A DNA stretch of 64,000 nt from Brienomyrus brachyistius. Lineage: Eukaryota; Chordata; Actinopteri; Osteoglossiformes; Mormyridae. Both the position numbers and the translations under genes were made by a program. Where the stretch lies: the NCBI RefSeq assembly GCF_023856365.1, contig NC_064537.1, positions 5,315,829-5,379,828 on the forward strand, written 5' to 3'. The notes beneath the pieces are model-generated. The model was not told the DNA's origin. It saw only the letters and a list, made by a program, of their open reading frames with translations, and did no database searches. Positions 1 to 14,204 of the stretch are shown here, one piece after another. How positions within the stretch are numbered: position 1 is the stretch's first letter; every line of letters starts with the position of its first letter.

Positions 1-710
1 TAGAAACTGTGATGTAGAAGTAACACATTTATGTGCTTGATCTAAAAACAAAAAGAAGTTTCCAGAACTGTGTCTATGGACTGCTGTACTGCACACCTCC
101 GGGGCCTGTAAGACAAACGGACATTGTGACTGGTTGTTTTAAACCGAATAAACTTCTGAATTAGAGCGACCACAATCGTGGCTCCGGAACAAAGTAACTG
201 ATTTTAATGTTGCATTACATTTAGTCCTTACAATGGGTTTCATTTGTTACTTGGTCGGCGTGACCTCAGGAGGCTTGATTTTCAAAGCAAGTCTCTTTGC
301 TTGTCTTTTTAACATAACGGTTAAACAAACTCCCCCAGGCTGAACTACGGCCAGTGAACGACAGGCGAGAGGCTTATTGTGGCATCAGCCCTCCTCTGTT
401 AGGGCTTGTTTGTTCAGTGCTGGGAAGAAAGGTACACAATTGCAATGCTGTTACATATTTGCTGCTCCAATTACATAAATACAGAAAGTGATGCTGGTGG
501 GTGACCCCTCTCTCTGCCCAAATCTACCTGCGGCAAATAATTAGAATTATGTCTCTGCTCATCACCCAGCACAACCACAAATGGCAGACACTGTTCAAAG
601 CATCACAGGGTGACGTAACAGGATCGCTGTTTGTTTGCGTGTGTGATTTCACCGAAGTCTCCTTGCATTTGTAGTGCAAAGAAGTTCCTATGGATTACTC
701 TTTGTGTATG

Positions 711-714
711 TGTG

Positions 715-746
<32 letters not shown>

Positions 747-752
747 TGCGTG
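711..752. repeat. (TG)n/(CGTG)n microsatellite
   Basis: A TG dinucleotide tract runs into CGTG tetranucleotide repeats. It has no coding potential and explains the Thr/His-rich minus-strand frame across it. Confidence 0.9.
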
Positions 753-3700
753 TGTCCATTCCTAGGATCAGCCTGTATGAGTGTGTATCTGAGTAGCTGG
801 CTGTATGTCAGGTAGTATGCATCTGCAACATAAATGGTTCCATTTGATGCCTTGATCCAGATTAGCCTGATGCTTATCTCGAGCCCAATATATCTGCATT
901 TCTTCTGCTGGCTGAGTTTGATCCAGGCCTGGCACAGACATAAAGGCCATGCTTGGCTGGGGGGGGGGGGTGGGGGTGGGTGGCTTGAGTCGGTCCTGTT
1001 TTCTTGGCACGCGCTCGTATCCAGGGCAACTGACATAGCTGGCGATTTTACACTTTACCCATTTTAACAGCTGGCAGTTCAGGTTACCACTTGCATTATT
1101 GAAGGGGGGGGGGGGGATATAATCGCAGACGACCATGTTGGTCACAGGCTAAGATCATTAACTCTTACATCTAACTTCTGTTTCCGTGTGCACATACATG
1201 CACATGTCACAGCTGTGCAGGTAAGGATCTTACACATTTTGTTGTGTGGGTGCAATTTCTTAAAGATGGACTCCAGTGAGTCCAGGATCTTTGCGTGATT
1301 CGGGCTACTGTCATACACAATGAACCCATAATATAAGAGGATGAACCCTACAGCGCATCGCTAACAGCCCGCGCTTTACCCCGGAGGACACTGCAGATGT
1401 GCTTATGCACGTGAGCATCTGGGTCTGCGCCTGTCTTGCTTTTACAGATGAAATCAGTGTGAGTCACACCTATTTTGCTTTTTGAAGAATAAAAAGTGCT
1501 TCAAGGAGATTCTTCCAGTCATGCGGGAAGTCTGGCTTCACCAGGAACTTAATCTACACACAGAAACAGCCTGAATCTCAACCTTAAGTGCTCATTTGTA
1601 CATTTGATTAGAAACAAGGGCCTTCTTTTTTCATTGCTGCTTTCATTCCCCAAACACTCTACTTACACACGGACCAAGGAATTAAAACGCCGGTGATCAT
1701 CAGGGCATTACTGGTTTCCTTTGTTATGTTCCTACAAAATTTTCTAATAGAGGCATTTATGAAACTGTAATCAGCAACAAAACTTTTAATTCTTTGATGC
1801 TGTAGAACACCTGAAACACGTGGGTTGTATATTATTTTGAATAATGAATGGACAGCACTTGGTGAGAAGCACCCGCTCCTCACCGCTTCAGGGTGGGAGT
1901 TCTGAGTGTTGCGTCTGCTCTCTGTGTGCGGAGTTCGCACGCTGCCCCTCAAAGACATGCAGTTAGGCTAATTGGCATCTCCAAATTGTTCACAGGGTAT
2001 GATTGTGGTTGGGAGATGGATAGATGGAAAGACATAATTAACGTTTTGTTACGCACTGCGGACAGCTGGGTCAGGATGGAAACTATATAAAATTAAATAG
2101 AATTGAAAGTACTCTGCATGTGTGAGCCTGTGCTAAAGTATGCTGGTATGTGTGTTTTATTTAGTATTTATTCATTTATACTAACACTACGACAGGTGGT
2201 TCTAAGCAGGTAGAAAATGAAAGGACGTTTGAGTCATCTTGTTTGTTAAGTTTCTTGTCAATTAAACACAACAAACATTCCAAACCATACAAATGACACA
2301 TGATTTATTGTAAACATGTCACAAAAAAAACTTTGGCAGTATTCTCAAGTATGTGTGCATAAATTCATAAATGGCATGCGACATAAATCTAATAGATATC
2401 ATCAAAAATAGCAGATATGCTAATTGCCTCCAACGTATAACTGTTGTTTGTGGAGCCAAAAACAAGGAAATTGATCTTTGAGGCTATGAGATGCACAGGT
2501 GCAGCGAATTCCTGCCATTGTTGCTTAGGAGGGGCTGATCTTAACATGTAGCTTCTCCAAGTGAAAAAAGGTGAAGGGGGTGGGGGGGATTTGCAGGCAG
2601 CAGAGCCGAGAAGGAAAGCACTTTGAGATGAACAAACAAAGGACTCGCAGCTCACAAATCTTTTCTCATAGTCTGCGAGTCCTTTACGTGCCTTTTTCGA
2701 TACTCCAAGTGGGCTTTCATTAGTCTTTTACAAAGGTTTTTTGGTCAGGATCGGTCCCCACCTTCCTGTGTGTTATTACCCCCGTTTGGCCAGCAGGTGT
2801 CACTGGCCATCCCGTTCATTTCCCTGTGTTTCGTTATGTTTGGCTTTCTGTTCCTAGTGTGTTTCCCAACTCCCCAGGCTGCCACTTGGCTGAAAGGTAG
2901 TGATGGACAAAATGATGCTTCATGAACCATGTGCTGAACCCATCTAGTTGGGTCAAAAACTACAGTAAATGATTCATGATTCAAGTCATTTCATCCTTCG
3001 CTACCATATGGGTTAATCATGTGCCTGAGAACCGTGATCCATCACAGTTGCAGGTTTGAAGCTGACCAGAAGTCAGCCTCAATTTTGTTGGAAATTTTGA
3101 GTTTTGCTTTCCGCCCTGGTTTTCATGTCCTTGTATTTTACTGTAGGGCCTTGTTTTGTATCTTTGTTCTTAGTTATTCCTGCACAGGTATCGCTGTAGC
3201 GTTGTACTTAGTCTTTGTTATTCCTGTGTAGCTCCTAGACCCTAATGTATTGATTGACTGTAATTACCCACACCGGCCCCTTGTTACCAGTGAGCTCAGA
3301 AACCAGTGTTTGGTTAATTGCTTATGGCAGGCACCTGTTTCTTGTCTAGCTTCCTTTCCTGTGTATTGATCTGCTTGCCTGTGTTTCGTTCATGCAGTTT
3401 TCCCGGCTCGTTAACTGAGGTTTTTAATTAAGTCAAGCCAAGCTGAATTTTTTTTTCAAAAACTAATCTTAAACATCTCATTTTACCTGTTTGTGGTGAA
3501 TTCTAATTATGACCTTTTAACCTTTTTAAATGTTCAGTCTGTTTTACTGTTCAGTTGCTCGTCAGAAATATAGCGCTGGTTGGTGGCATGGCGCTAAAAG
3601 TTAATGTAGCTGTGTTTTGTTCTTCGCCTGGTTACTGCATGGGTTGCTTTGTTGATGGTTCCTGCATGGTTCCTGTAGTGGTTCCGCTTGATTGTTGTAG

Positions 3701-6700
3701 ATTGGTTGTCTTCCCTCTACTTTCCTCCCGCGTAGTTTCAGCTTTTTCATTGTTTAACCATCCTGCCTTCTTTTGACCCAGTAAAATTTCTTCTATTTAT
3801 GGTTTTCTGGGTCCCCAGTTTACAATAAAATCCCTTGTTATTGAACTGCACTGAGGATCATTCCATCCACCCTTACAGTGATGAGTCCTGCAGTGATGGC
3901 TGCCCCGCTGGTCTTACAGTGATGAGTCCTGCAGTGACGGCTGCCCAGCTGGATGCTTCTCTCTTCTCCACACTGGATCTCTACTGCTCAGCCAGAGTGA
4001 CCAGTGGTTTCTTGGTCAGCTCGCTTGCCACGGCCCCCCTCCCCTGACTGCTCGGTCTGGCTGGGTCTTATGACAGCCGCTGTGCTCCTGGGAACCACAG
4101 ATAGGTGCCTCACCACAATCCTGTCTCTGAGCTCTGTAGGCATTTCCTATGACCTCATGGCTTGGGTCAATTGTGGGATTATTCTGTCCAATCAGTTGAA
4201 TTAACTATAGATGGACTCCAAACAAGGAGTAGAAACATTTCAAATGGGATGCGTATGAACTAAATTTCAAGTGTCATAGACAAGGGTTCTGAATATTTAT
4301 ATCGCTGTGATGTTTCGATTTTCATTTTTTAAGACCTTTGCAAAAATTCTAAAATCTTGTTTTTGCTTTTTGTCACCATGGAGTATTGAGTGTAGACTGA
4401 TGATGGAGAAAATGGATGTAACCAATTTTACCGTAAGGCTGCGACGTCACGAAAGGGGGTACGTGCTGTTGAGGAGCAGACTAAACAAATGTGTGGTTAG
4501 TCTGTGCTTCCAGCGGGGTGGAGAATACCGGTTGAGGGGATATGGTTGGGGCCAGTTGGATTAATGGACAGATTGAGGCAGGGGCTTGTTGTTCTTGGAT
4601 ACCTTGTGGGAGGTGGGGGTTGTGGTGAGCAGGTGAATAGTAAGAAGAGTTACATACCAAAAGGTGGAGCTAGTGTTGTGATGGCTGGAGATATTGCATT
4701 CAGTCAAACGATGGTAAATGTCAGCCACTTGCGTGTGCATTCACAGGTGTGTGCGTGATATGCCACACCGCACTGAGTGAGAGACCGGTGTTAGTACATA
4801 TGCATCTTATACGTAATCACATATGATAATGAAAGAAAAATTTGCTCCCAGATCAGCGCCACCATGTGGTTGAAATGGATGTAGCGGATTTTTGAAAAAA
4901 AAAAACAAAAAACCTCAAAATAAGAAACACAGACCCATCTGGTGCTGATCCATGCAGCACACTAAAGTGCTGCCTCGCTTTCAAGTCTGGAACCAGAACT
5001 GGAACCAGAACTGGAACCAAAATCAGCCTCAGAGCCAAACCTTGCAGGAGAGCAGACCTAACGGCTACCCCACACACAGGTTTCTCATTCCATCTCTCCT
5101 CATCTGGAGTCAAAAACAAAGATAGCTTCCGGCCTTTTGTTTCTTTCCAGTTTTATCTTGTTCAGTGATTCTCCTCTGTGCCTGGATCATAAAGACAAAA
5201 CCTCTCGTCACGCTGTGTTCTCCTAAGCCTGGAAAGCCGGCCGTGCGTCGCAGATTAACTCCGCATTTCATTCAAGTGGATCTCCTTCCTTTTCCACGGA
5301 GATAACCTTTGTGTTTTACGTGCAGGGATGTTTATTTTTTTATCACACTCTGATTGCGCAATGGACGGAATGTTCATTCTTTTCTTGTGGTTTAATTGTA
5401 GATGAGCTGTGAACATGTGGGCTTTATTTCTGAGCGATTCTGCATGCCTTATTACTTTACACTTGGTGACAATGTGGGCAGCAGTGGTATATCAGACCTC
5501 CAGTGCTGTGACTTTGATCCTTGCTTCTGGGTCTGGGGTTCTGGGTTTGCATCTTCTCCTTGTGTCCTACAGTTTCCTTCAGTTATGTTAGTTGGCATTT
5601 CCGTGTTGCCCAGAGTGTGTCTGTGTGCATGAGTGCGTCCCGTGAAACAGACTAGCCTTCGGTCCCGAATGCCCCCTTTGCAACGTGGGATAGGATCCAG
5701 GCTCCCCACAGAGTGTCACTGATTCATTGATCAATTTAACGTGTGAGATTGTTTCAGTTTTTTTCTGAGCAATTAAAATGTGTAAGCGTAATAAAACAGG
5801 TGTGGTTTAGTAATATAAAGAGCTCCACAGCCTGCTGCAAGACTGAAGGGGACTCTATCTAGTGCTGGAATTTCACAGAGTATTTCATCTGTGGCTGTGT
5901 CTGTGAAGGTACTGGCTGACTCTGGCCACTGGCATCCAGGCGAAATGTATGCCAGGGTCACTGTTTACGTCCAGCAGTGCATGTGTCTGCGGGGAGCTGA
6001 GCTGTCGCTGATCCCGCTGGGTTTGACCGACCGTGATCCAGCGGCCAGCTGCAGAGGTCCAGCCTCCGCTTGGCTAGATTGTGGTGAGAGAATGTGACTG
6101 AACCACAGGGCCCTTGGCTGCGGGTTCTGGGGAACCACCTCATTTCTAAGGCCATTAAGTCCAGGGCTGTAAAACAACCCACATGTTTTGTTAGTAAACT
6201 CAAGAGTATTTCTGAATGTGTCACTCAGTTCAATTGGATATTTTTAATGTTTTATTTTTTTGCTAAATTTGTTTAGCAGGGATTTTCAGCCCAGGTGATC
6301 TAAAAACTTGGCATTTTTATCATAAAAAACGGACAAGAGGACACAGTGGTTAAGAAGCTGAACATCAGTGAATATTTCTCTATCTGAACTGTATAGGACT
6401 GTAGTGATGGCCAAGGATGTCACACTGCAAACGATGTATTAGCAGTGACTGAGTCCCCTGTCTGCCTGGATCAATCTGAATCGCTGGCTGATCGAACAAA
6501 TGATTGCAAAGTTAGACTGTTTTATAACTGCAGTCACCTGCTGCTGACCTGCCAGGAGCAGACGCCACAACACATTTTTAGCTTTCCAGATAATATAAAA
6601 AGAAGGTACAAGAGCATTTCTGTTCCAGTGACCTCGTTCTCATACCACACGCTCGGGCAGCGGCACTGGGAGCAGCAGTGGGACCCAAGTGTGCTGCTCA

Positions 6701-8865
6701 CGTTGGCTGGCATGTGCCTGTTATTGCTACGTGCATTCACCGTTCACGCAGTAAACAATGCATCAAAGAATGCGTTTGGATGAGGCCTATGCTTATCTTA
6801 GCTCTCCAGCTAGCGACACGCTACATGCAAAACTCCAGAAGCAATATGAGGTTGTTTGTTTCAAAGTTGTCCTTGCAGGGTTGGACACTGAGGTCCCCCA
6901 CAATAAATTTTGTCCTGCCCACTTGTGGAGGCCATCAGCCCATCGGGAAAATACCCAGTATACCAGATGGCCAGTTCACCTCTGCCTGCACGTGTTTTCA
7001 GAAAAATATATTTAGTTTTTAGTTAAACTTTCAGCCCCTTGGATAAAGAAGTAATCACCCAGATCAAATCTCTTCAGTGCCTCGGGTTGAACCTCATAGT
7101 TAAAAAATGCCCAGGGATGCATTTTCTATTGCTGGTTTCTCAACATGCTGTAACTGTGAGTAAGTAGAGGCGCAGGCCAGAAGCGCTAACGGGGACAAGG
7201 AGCCACTCCCAGTGCTGCTTACATGCGCTGGAGACAGTTAGCTTTCTGCACGTTTCCTCTTGGGCTTTTTTCTGAGCTCAGGTTACCGTTGAGGAGATGG
7301 CTGCAGCTCACTGGGGAAAATATGGAAGGCCATGCCCCCCCCCCCCATATAACAAGCAGTGGAGTCCACTTGGGTCATCGATGCTGGGGGTTCACAGAAG
7401 AAGGGGTCCATTAATCATAGCCTTATCAGATCTACAGCCAGTTGTCCATTACCTAGATGTCTGCCCACGACAGAACTTTAATTTTCCTAAGTTCTTGCAC
7501 TCAAATTTGCTGCACTTTCTTAGAGCGATAAACCGCTTAATGTGCACTTAGAATGGAAATGAAGGTTAGAAGCACTGCAGATTTTACAGTGAGGTGCAAA
7601 ATCTCGATGGATGTGAGCCGCAGAGCTTCGGAGGGCTCAAGCAGAGGGGAATTCCACACCTCTCAGGGATCCGATGAGCATTTTACCCATGGTCCCCCAC
7701 TCCTCACGGGCACATTCATATCCCGCGGACTGACAGGTCATGGCCAGATTGTAGGTCCTGCCTTCCAAATCTAAAGCGGTGCTATAATTTGCCAGACTAT
7801 GTTGTAATTCGCGCTCCTGTCCCCGTCCGTCTCCTACAACCTCTCGTCACCCCTCTTTTTCACTCTCCCTCATTCTCCCTCATCTCAGCTGCTGTCATTT
7901 CTGATGCCGGAGCAGCTAATCTGGAGAATTCCTGGCGGGGATCCCAGGCTGTCAGCTGGTGACAAGGGTCGCAAACAATCATTTAATGTTTATTTCATGT
8001 TAACGCACCCCCCCCCCCCCCCCCCCAGTCTGTAGATTGATTTACATGTGTACATTTCTTTCAATGTTTTTCTCCTTTCTTTGTGTTTTTGTATCCTGGG
8101 AACCAAGAAGCCAGTACATGTTCATACACACGCATGCACAAACATGTAAAAACAAGTGGGAGGGGTGGGGGTGTCAGGCCACTGAACCCCAGATGGAGGA
8201 CGGGGGTGCCCCCATCCAGGGTCACGAATCAGCCGGCTCCGCCGATGCAATCGTGGCATGGAATTCCATCGCCCTCCATCTCATCTGCTGGAATCGTTTC
8301 TCGGTGTTCCTGCCGCTCGTCCCCGGGCCAGCTCCCAGCCCGCCTGGCCCCTGCGCCGGGCCCCAAAGCCCCGTGCCACTCAGTTTATCTGAGGAAGATG
8401 TCTGTTACAAAACAAATTCCTTTACTGAAACAATGAGGCCTGCCAGGTATTACATTACATAGCTGGCGATCTGATCAACTGCGATTCACAGAGATTACAG
8501 CCTTACCGTTTGCTCGCAGCTGGACTTTGTCATGTTTCCTGGTAAGGACTCTGCCCAAAGGTAAATGGCGGCTTCTCTCCAGGGATTTTATATGGGGTTA
8601 AATATAAATCCCTGTTAATTGTAGTGGAGTTAAGCCTCCTCTGATAGCTCCCTCTCCCCAGAGCAAGCAAACTCAGTGTGGGGCAGCCGGTGACCCTGCT
8701 GGGCTTGTGTCACAAAAATCTGGGTCGTCAGTATTAAAAATCAGTAAAGGATGACGGGATCCAAACTGGAACTTTAATTAAGCGCACATTTTCTTATGGA
8801 AGATTATAAAATAACGGCTGTGTTTTAGCTGAAAATGTTGCAATTTAACTGGCAGCCTTGCAGCC

Positions 8866-8888
8866 CCCCCCCCCCCCCCCCCCCCCCC
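8866..8888. repeat. Long poly-C tract
   Basis: An uninterrupted run of more than 20 C. Similar runs occur near 8010, 11133, 20608 (C) and 32478 (G). The exact length is uncertain because such tracts are prone to assembly error. Confidence 0.85.
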
Positions 8889-9133
8889 TAGCTTTTGCCC
8901 TGAGATATACTCCAGCACTCCCCACAATCCTGACCGAGATAAACAGTTAGAGGACAGATGCATGGCTGTTTTCGTTTACCACCTACGCGCCGTCTGCCCT
9001 CTGTATCAGAGTGAGATCTCACCCTAAAGCCAAGCTGATTATGAAGAGCAGTTGTCTCAGATGAGTGAGGTGGTGGATCGGCCCACGTGAAGAAACTCGC
9101 TGAATTTGGCAACCCTACTGAAGGATGTTAAAA

Positions 9134-9774
9134 TACACTATTTTGCCAAAGGTACAGGCGCACCTTTAAGCGAGTAACCACTCAGTCTCCAACAACAAAT
9201 GCCGACGATGGAATGGGCAGAGGTGGACAGTTCAGATCCAGAAAGTAAAAATCCAGACCAAGATTTTGTTTGAACCGACCAATTGAGTTGTCTGTGACTG
9301 TGAGTCTTTATACTCAACTGGATGGTTGAAACAAAATCTTGGTCTGGATTTTTACTTTCTGGACCTGAACTATCCGGCTCTGGGAGTGAGTGGGGTCACA
9401 CAGAAGAGATTAGTGACTCTTGGGCACCATCATAGGACGTCACCGTTCCAATGAAGCACCAAATTTGGTGCCCTGCTGGAACTGCCACAGTCAACTGCAA
9501 AGAATGAGATGCGAAGTGGAAGAATCTGGGTGCAAGTTCAGGTGTCAAGTGGTCGGTGACACGAGTTCACAGGCAGGAGCATCAATAGCCCAACATCAGT
9601 ACCCAACCTGAATGGCAGCAAATCCTACCAGCAATGTTCCAACATCAAACGGAAAGCCTTCCCAGAAGAGTACAGGCTATTACAGGGACTAAGGATTAGC
9701 CAGCTTCATATCAATACAAGTGGAATTAAATGTTGGACAGGCTGGTGTCCACATACTTTTAGCTGTATAGTGTC
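9134..9774. mobile_element. Tc1-like non-autonomous element
   Basis: The left end (TACACTATTTTGCCAAAGGT) and right end (about 9750-9774, reverse complement beginning ACACTATACAGCTAAAAGTA) form imperfect terminal inverted repeats of the common fish Tc1 type, with TA at the boundaries. The interior from about 9450 to 9700 reads as decayed, stop-interrupted Tc1-family sequence (for example SNGKPSQK). A separate palindromic element sits inside it. No functional transposase remains. Confidence 0.75.
9218..9380. mobile_element. Hairpin MITE nested in the Tc1 element
   Basis: Two arms of about 45 bp are near-perfect reverse complements. One contains GTAAAAATCCAGACCAAGAT near 9245; the other contains the matching ATCTTGGTCTGGATTTTTAC near 9338. 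They are separated by a short non-palindromic centre. It has no coding capacity. The superfamily is not determined, because a clear target-site duplication was not found. Confidence 0.75.
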
Positions 9775-12700
9775 ATATAGTGTTATAGGATGGAGAAGAA
9801 GGGATTCATATTGTGAATAAATGCGATGAGCACGCATGGCAAACAAATATCAGTGACACACCTCGCCTGTCGTGGTACCCCCTCTCTGTGAGAAGAGAGA
9901 AAAGAGAAGAAAATGCATGCCATGCGATGATGCATGCCACCCAGACAAGCCGCAAGTGAGGTAGATAGAGACTCAGGGCTGGCGTTTATGTCGAGTCTGC
10001 AGCCATAGCGATTGCTTAGCCGACCCCCACCTACATGCCCCTAGTAGGACTCGCTCCTCTTAAAAGTGACACGAGAACCTGTATGAAGATCACCGCGTAT
10101 GAGAGAAGATCATTTAAAACTATTTATATGATCTAAGGGGCAAAAAGTGCAGAATTTATCGCGGTAAAAGTGATTTGTGAATGATTTTGGGGAAGGGGTT
10201 GTTTTTCTGTTAGCCTTATCGCTGTCAATCCACATGAGTATAAATCGACCATCAAGGATGAAATACGGTAAGTGATCAAACATTGGCACGGCGTGGGCTT
10301 GTAACTGCACTTAAAATCAGATTTTAAATGATTAAGACTATAGTAAGAATTTAAGAAGGAACTCTTCACGATGGAGATGATTGCCCAAGTAGTTTGTGTG
10401 ATTTCCATCTAGCAGCATCGGCACTGATGTGGATGTAAAGAGTGAGGTTTGATAAGTCTACCCCGCCGAGAAGACGGCGACCGGTGCTATGGAATGTCAA
10501 ATGCCCACCCCCGTATGACACAGACCCAGAAGTCTAATGCCCCCCTGTAAAGGGAAGGAAGGGTCTGAATTATCTTCTTGTCTCTCCTCATGAACATCAC
10601 TGTTATTTTCCTTCTTTTCATTTGGTCAAAGTTTCCGTCGGTTTCTCGGCATGCGAGGGGGTGAGAGGCAGCTTCGGGGAGTTTTGTGTTCATGCCAGGT
10701 GCTTCTGGCGGAAAAGAAGCTAACCCTGGCCAAGATGGGCACATTCCCCTTGGAGGCGCGCAGCTGTGGGACAGGAGCACGGTCTGCTCGATTGTGTGAA
10801 AATGAGCAGCTTGGGAGACCGTGGGCAGGGACTGAAAGAATGCCGAAAAAACAAGTAGGAGACAAAACTGCCAATAGGGGGCATGGTAGTTAAGAAAAGG
10901 GAGCATGAGCATGAAGAGTTACTGGTGCACATCAGACTGAAAGAAAACTGTTATTGTGGTCCGGAATAATGTAGTGCATCAAAATTGTCATCAGTGCTTG
11001 ACAGTTCATAAACATGATTTAGCCACAGTGCTGGGGTTATTAGGTGAAAAACTCACAGAGGCAATGGCACCATTGGAGGGGGGAGGTGGGGAGGGGGGTG
11101 GAGGCACAGCCTCCCTGATACAATCTCTGCCCCCCCCCCCCCCACCAGTGACCCTCATTGTGAAAATAAGTAACTACAAAGTGACGACACATAAAATACA
11201 TTAACTGTACAAAAAGAAACCAAAGTATATCGTTATGCGAGTCCTTACCCCTCGTACTCATAGTTTTCAGTTTCTCGATCTACAACATCAGGAGAATAGT
11301 ATTCCTGAAATTCAGTCATGGCTTTTGGTTTTTGCGTCATGCCAAGATTTTCAGTGGTCCCATCTGGCCACCCATATGAAAAATATCTGGGGTGTTACTG
11401 TACAGAGAGACCAAACCACCCGCACAAGGTTAGCAAACCCTAGCTCTAGAGAAGAGATACGTCATGGGAATTACAGACAAAAATAAAAATGTGACCTTCT
11501 GGCGAAATCACACTCCACCCAGCTCGCGGTGGAGTCTGAATTCTCGTGCCAACTATTCTGTCACTTTTATGTTTTGTTTTGAAATCTGTTCACTGATGCC
11601 TACCTTACTGTACCCATAACTACATACCGACCTGGAGAGATACGGTGCATTCAGAGCTGGGCAAAGGTGTTGTGCCTGTTATTGCAGAGTACAGGGCTGG
11701 ATGAAGGTGCTGTGCCTGTGATTGCAGAATACAGGGCTGGGCAAAGGTGCTGTGCCTGTGATTGCAGAGTACAGGGCTGGGCAAAGGTGCTGTGCCTGTG
11801 ATTGCAGAGTACAAGGCTCTCAAACTTCATCAAAAGTTTGGAGTGAGATTACATCAGGGCCGCAACATGTGTCTCATGCTCGATGCATGGCACTTGAGAG
11901 CCCTGCCTACTGCATCCATCAGATCTTGCTCTCCCACCTTGTCTGCACTCCGAATGTCTGTGCATCCATGTAATAATGAGCTTGCAGCAGAATCACATGT
12001 AATTTATTTTGGAATTTTTATGGTGACAACAAATGCTATTTTCTGATTTGCTGGTAGGTCGCTATTAACCCTGTCTAACTCCATCGAGACAGAAATGAAC
12101 TTGGTGGAAAACGACACTCTAAATGCCTGTGCATCGCCCATTAATTCTATATAACGGGATAGTTTGGTGGGCGTTATCCCTTAAGTGAGGAATACAGTAC
12201 AAGGTGTAGCATGTAAGCGTGTGAACTGGTTGAAATGTGTGAAATTAGCGATCCCTGAATGTAGCACAATAACCATCACTAAGTCAAAGACTCTTTGGAT
12301 GATGCATTTAAAAGGGCAGTTTTCCAGGGAGTGCAGGTTTGCATCTTCTGCGCAATGATACATTTGGTGTATGGAATTCGGTAGAAGAAAATCGTTTTTA
12401 CATGAAACTGCCTTCTGCAAAGTCTGTGGATTATCTATACCGGGTCATGAATTCTGGTTAGAGACCCTGCTGTCGAATTTTCGAATGTGTTTTTGTTGGC
12501 GCTTAAAACGCCACAGAAAGAATGCCGTTCAGTCCCCTTACATTCGAGAGAAGGCCGACATTTCTATGGCCAGTATCTCCAAAACTAGGCAACTCCCAGC
12601 AGAGCAACCATAATGGATAGAGAGCAGCAATGCCACTCTAAGACGTGTCTGTTTTGGGATGAACCTCCCCTTTAAGACGAAGTTCTCTAAAAAAAATCAT

Positions 12701-13839
12701 GTAGCCTTAATAACTCACAGATCTGTCATTCACGGTAGCTGCTGCTGCGAACTGACATGAGCGGTGGAAGAGAGGGACTGATGGTTACACTTTCCCCAGC
12801 TTTGGTCCAGGGATTACACATGGGAGCCATGGAGCTCAGGGTCAGTGCAGAGGTGGTGGAGTTCGGACCACGGCCAGAGCCGGTTTTGTTTCTTGGAAAG
12901 GTGCTCGGCGACATTAGCATGAACAATGGCGTCTTGGTTTGGGGCTGTCACCTGGTTTCGCGCTTAGCGTTAGTCCTCGCCAGTCGTATGGTCCCAGCTT
13001 CATTCCAGGCAGTGTAATCCTCTCTGTTCAAAGTCCAGCATATGTGTGAGCAGGAAGGCGGTGTGCGTCACAACATCGGTGTGTGTGTCTGTGTGTGTGC
13101 TCCTGTCACGGCCTGTGTTGGCGTCCATGCAAACCTACTGTCTGTTCTTCTTTCACGCGCACACCTGCGCCCCCTAGTGGTTCAGGGTAGAGTTAGTGCA
13201 AAAACGGCGTTCGGGGAAATAGCAGGTTGCTGGCTGAACAGGCTAGGTGTGTTTGGAACTGATGCCACTACCTTTCTTGCTGACTTAACACCCTGCCAAC
13301 AGGAGGAGGGGCGATTAAGTGTTGGTTACCCGCTTTGCGGCAGGTTCGGATCCCATGGGGAGAGCAAACCGCAGTGCCGTTGAAAGGAAAGGTATCAGAA
13401 TTACGTCAGCAACACATCCAGCTGAGTGAAATGTGAAATGGTGTTAGTCTGGGCGTCGGAGCGAAATGTGGTGAAATAAATCATGCCTGTCACAACATTG
13501 GCCGCAGGGAGCAAACTGACCCGTGTGAAAGGGACTCGAGTTCAGATTGCTCTGGTAAGAAATGTCCTTTTTAGCCCAACGCTGGCCCACTTCGACCTGA
13601 AGAGATTCAATGACAGTGTGTGGGGTTTATCTTTACCTCGGCCCTCATTCAGAGACCTCATACTGCTTGTCGTGGAAATAACACACTGCTGATGACCATT
13701 AAGTCTGTCTTCGCTACAAAGCACATGAAGATTGACCCTTGGTGCCATCAGCTACGTGGCACTAACGTATTCTACACCGAAATGTGGCAAGGGAGGGCAT
13801 CTATGCCCACGTTCACTCGGGGAGCTGAGGTCAGCTGGG
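9775..13839. other. Intergenic, no gene recognised
   Basis: No exon or known element could be supported apart from the 40-bp tandem repeat at 11.65 kb. Frames of up to 141 codons here (for example 10487-10912, minus) overlap frames on both strands and show no domain or splice logic. Confidence 0.55.
11652..11818. repeat. 40-bp tandem repeat, about 4 copies
   Basis: The unit contains GGGCTGGGCAAAGGTGCTGT followed by a GCCTGTGATTGCAGAGTACA segment. The copies differ at a few positions. The 40-bp length is not a multiple of 3, so all frames through it are artefacts. Confidence 0.9.
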
Positions 13840-14005
13840 CAGTGACTCTGTGCCTCTGATCAAGAGGTTGACAATTCAAGTCCCGTCACTGTCAAGCCAA
13901 TGAGCAAGACTTTTAACCCCAATTACTCAATGGACGCAGACTGAGCTTGTCTGATACTCACTTATATGTCGCTTTGGAAAAAAAGTCTGCTAAATAAATC
14001 AAATA
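13840..14005 (+). mobile_element. tRNA-derived SINE copy
   Basis: A diverged RNA polymerase III B-box-like block (GAGGTTGACAATTCAAGTCC) is followed by a body ending in a CGCTTTGG...GTCTGCTAAATAAATC tail. That tail is typical of fish tRNA SINEs mobilised by L2-type LINEs. A (TG)n tract follows. Confidence 0.6.
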
Positions 14006-14035
14006 TAAATGTACAGGCAGATTGCAGGTCCGTGT

Positions 14036-14039
14036 GTGT

Positions 14040-14095
<56 letters not shown>
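14036..14095. repeat. (TG)n microsatellite
   Basis: A TG tract of nearly 60 bp with one interruption near its start, just downstream of a SINE tail. Confidence 0.95.
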
Positions 14096-14204
14096 CAGCT
14101 ATATGGTTGAAGTTATTCCACAGCCACTGGATTTGAAGTAACAGTGCATGACATGGCAGTCGACGTCACCGCTGGTGCCTTGTCTCAGCTGGAACTTAAG
14201 GTAT

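Larger units (their letters stand above)
1..9133. other. Intergenic, no gene recognised
   Basis: No exon, RNA gene or intact mobile element could be supported here. The open frames are short, start anywhere and encode low-complexity or frame-shadow peptides. Visible structure is a TG/CG microsatellite near 710-752, G runs near 960 and 1105, C runs near 8010 and 8866, and T-rich LTR-like sequence around 2740-3430 sharing a GGCCAGCAG motif with the solo LTR at 21.4 kb. Introns or regulatory DNA of a neighbouring gene cannot be excluded. Confidence 0.6.

Noticed and set aside
8037..8462. 141-codon frame
   Set aside because: Overlaps another frame, low-complexity Pro/Ser content, no domain.
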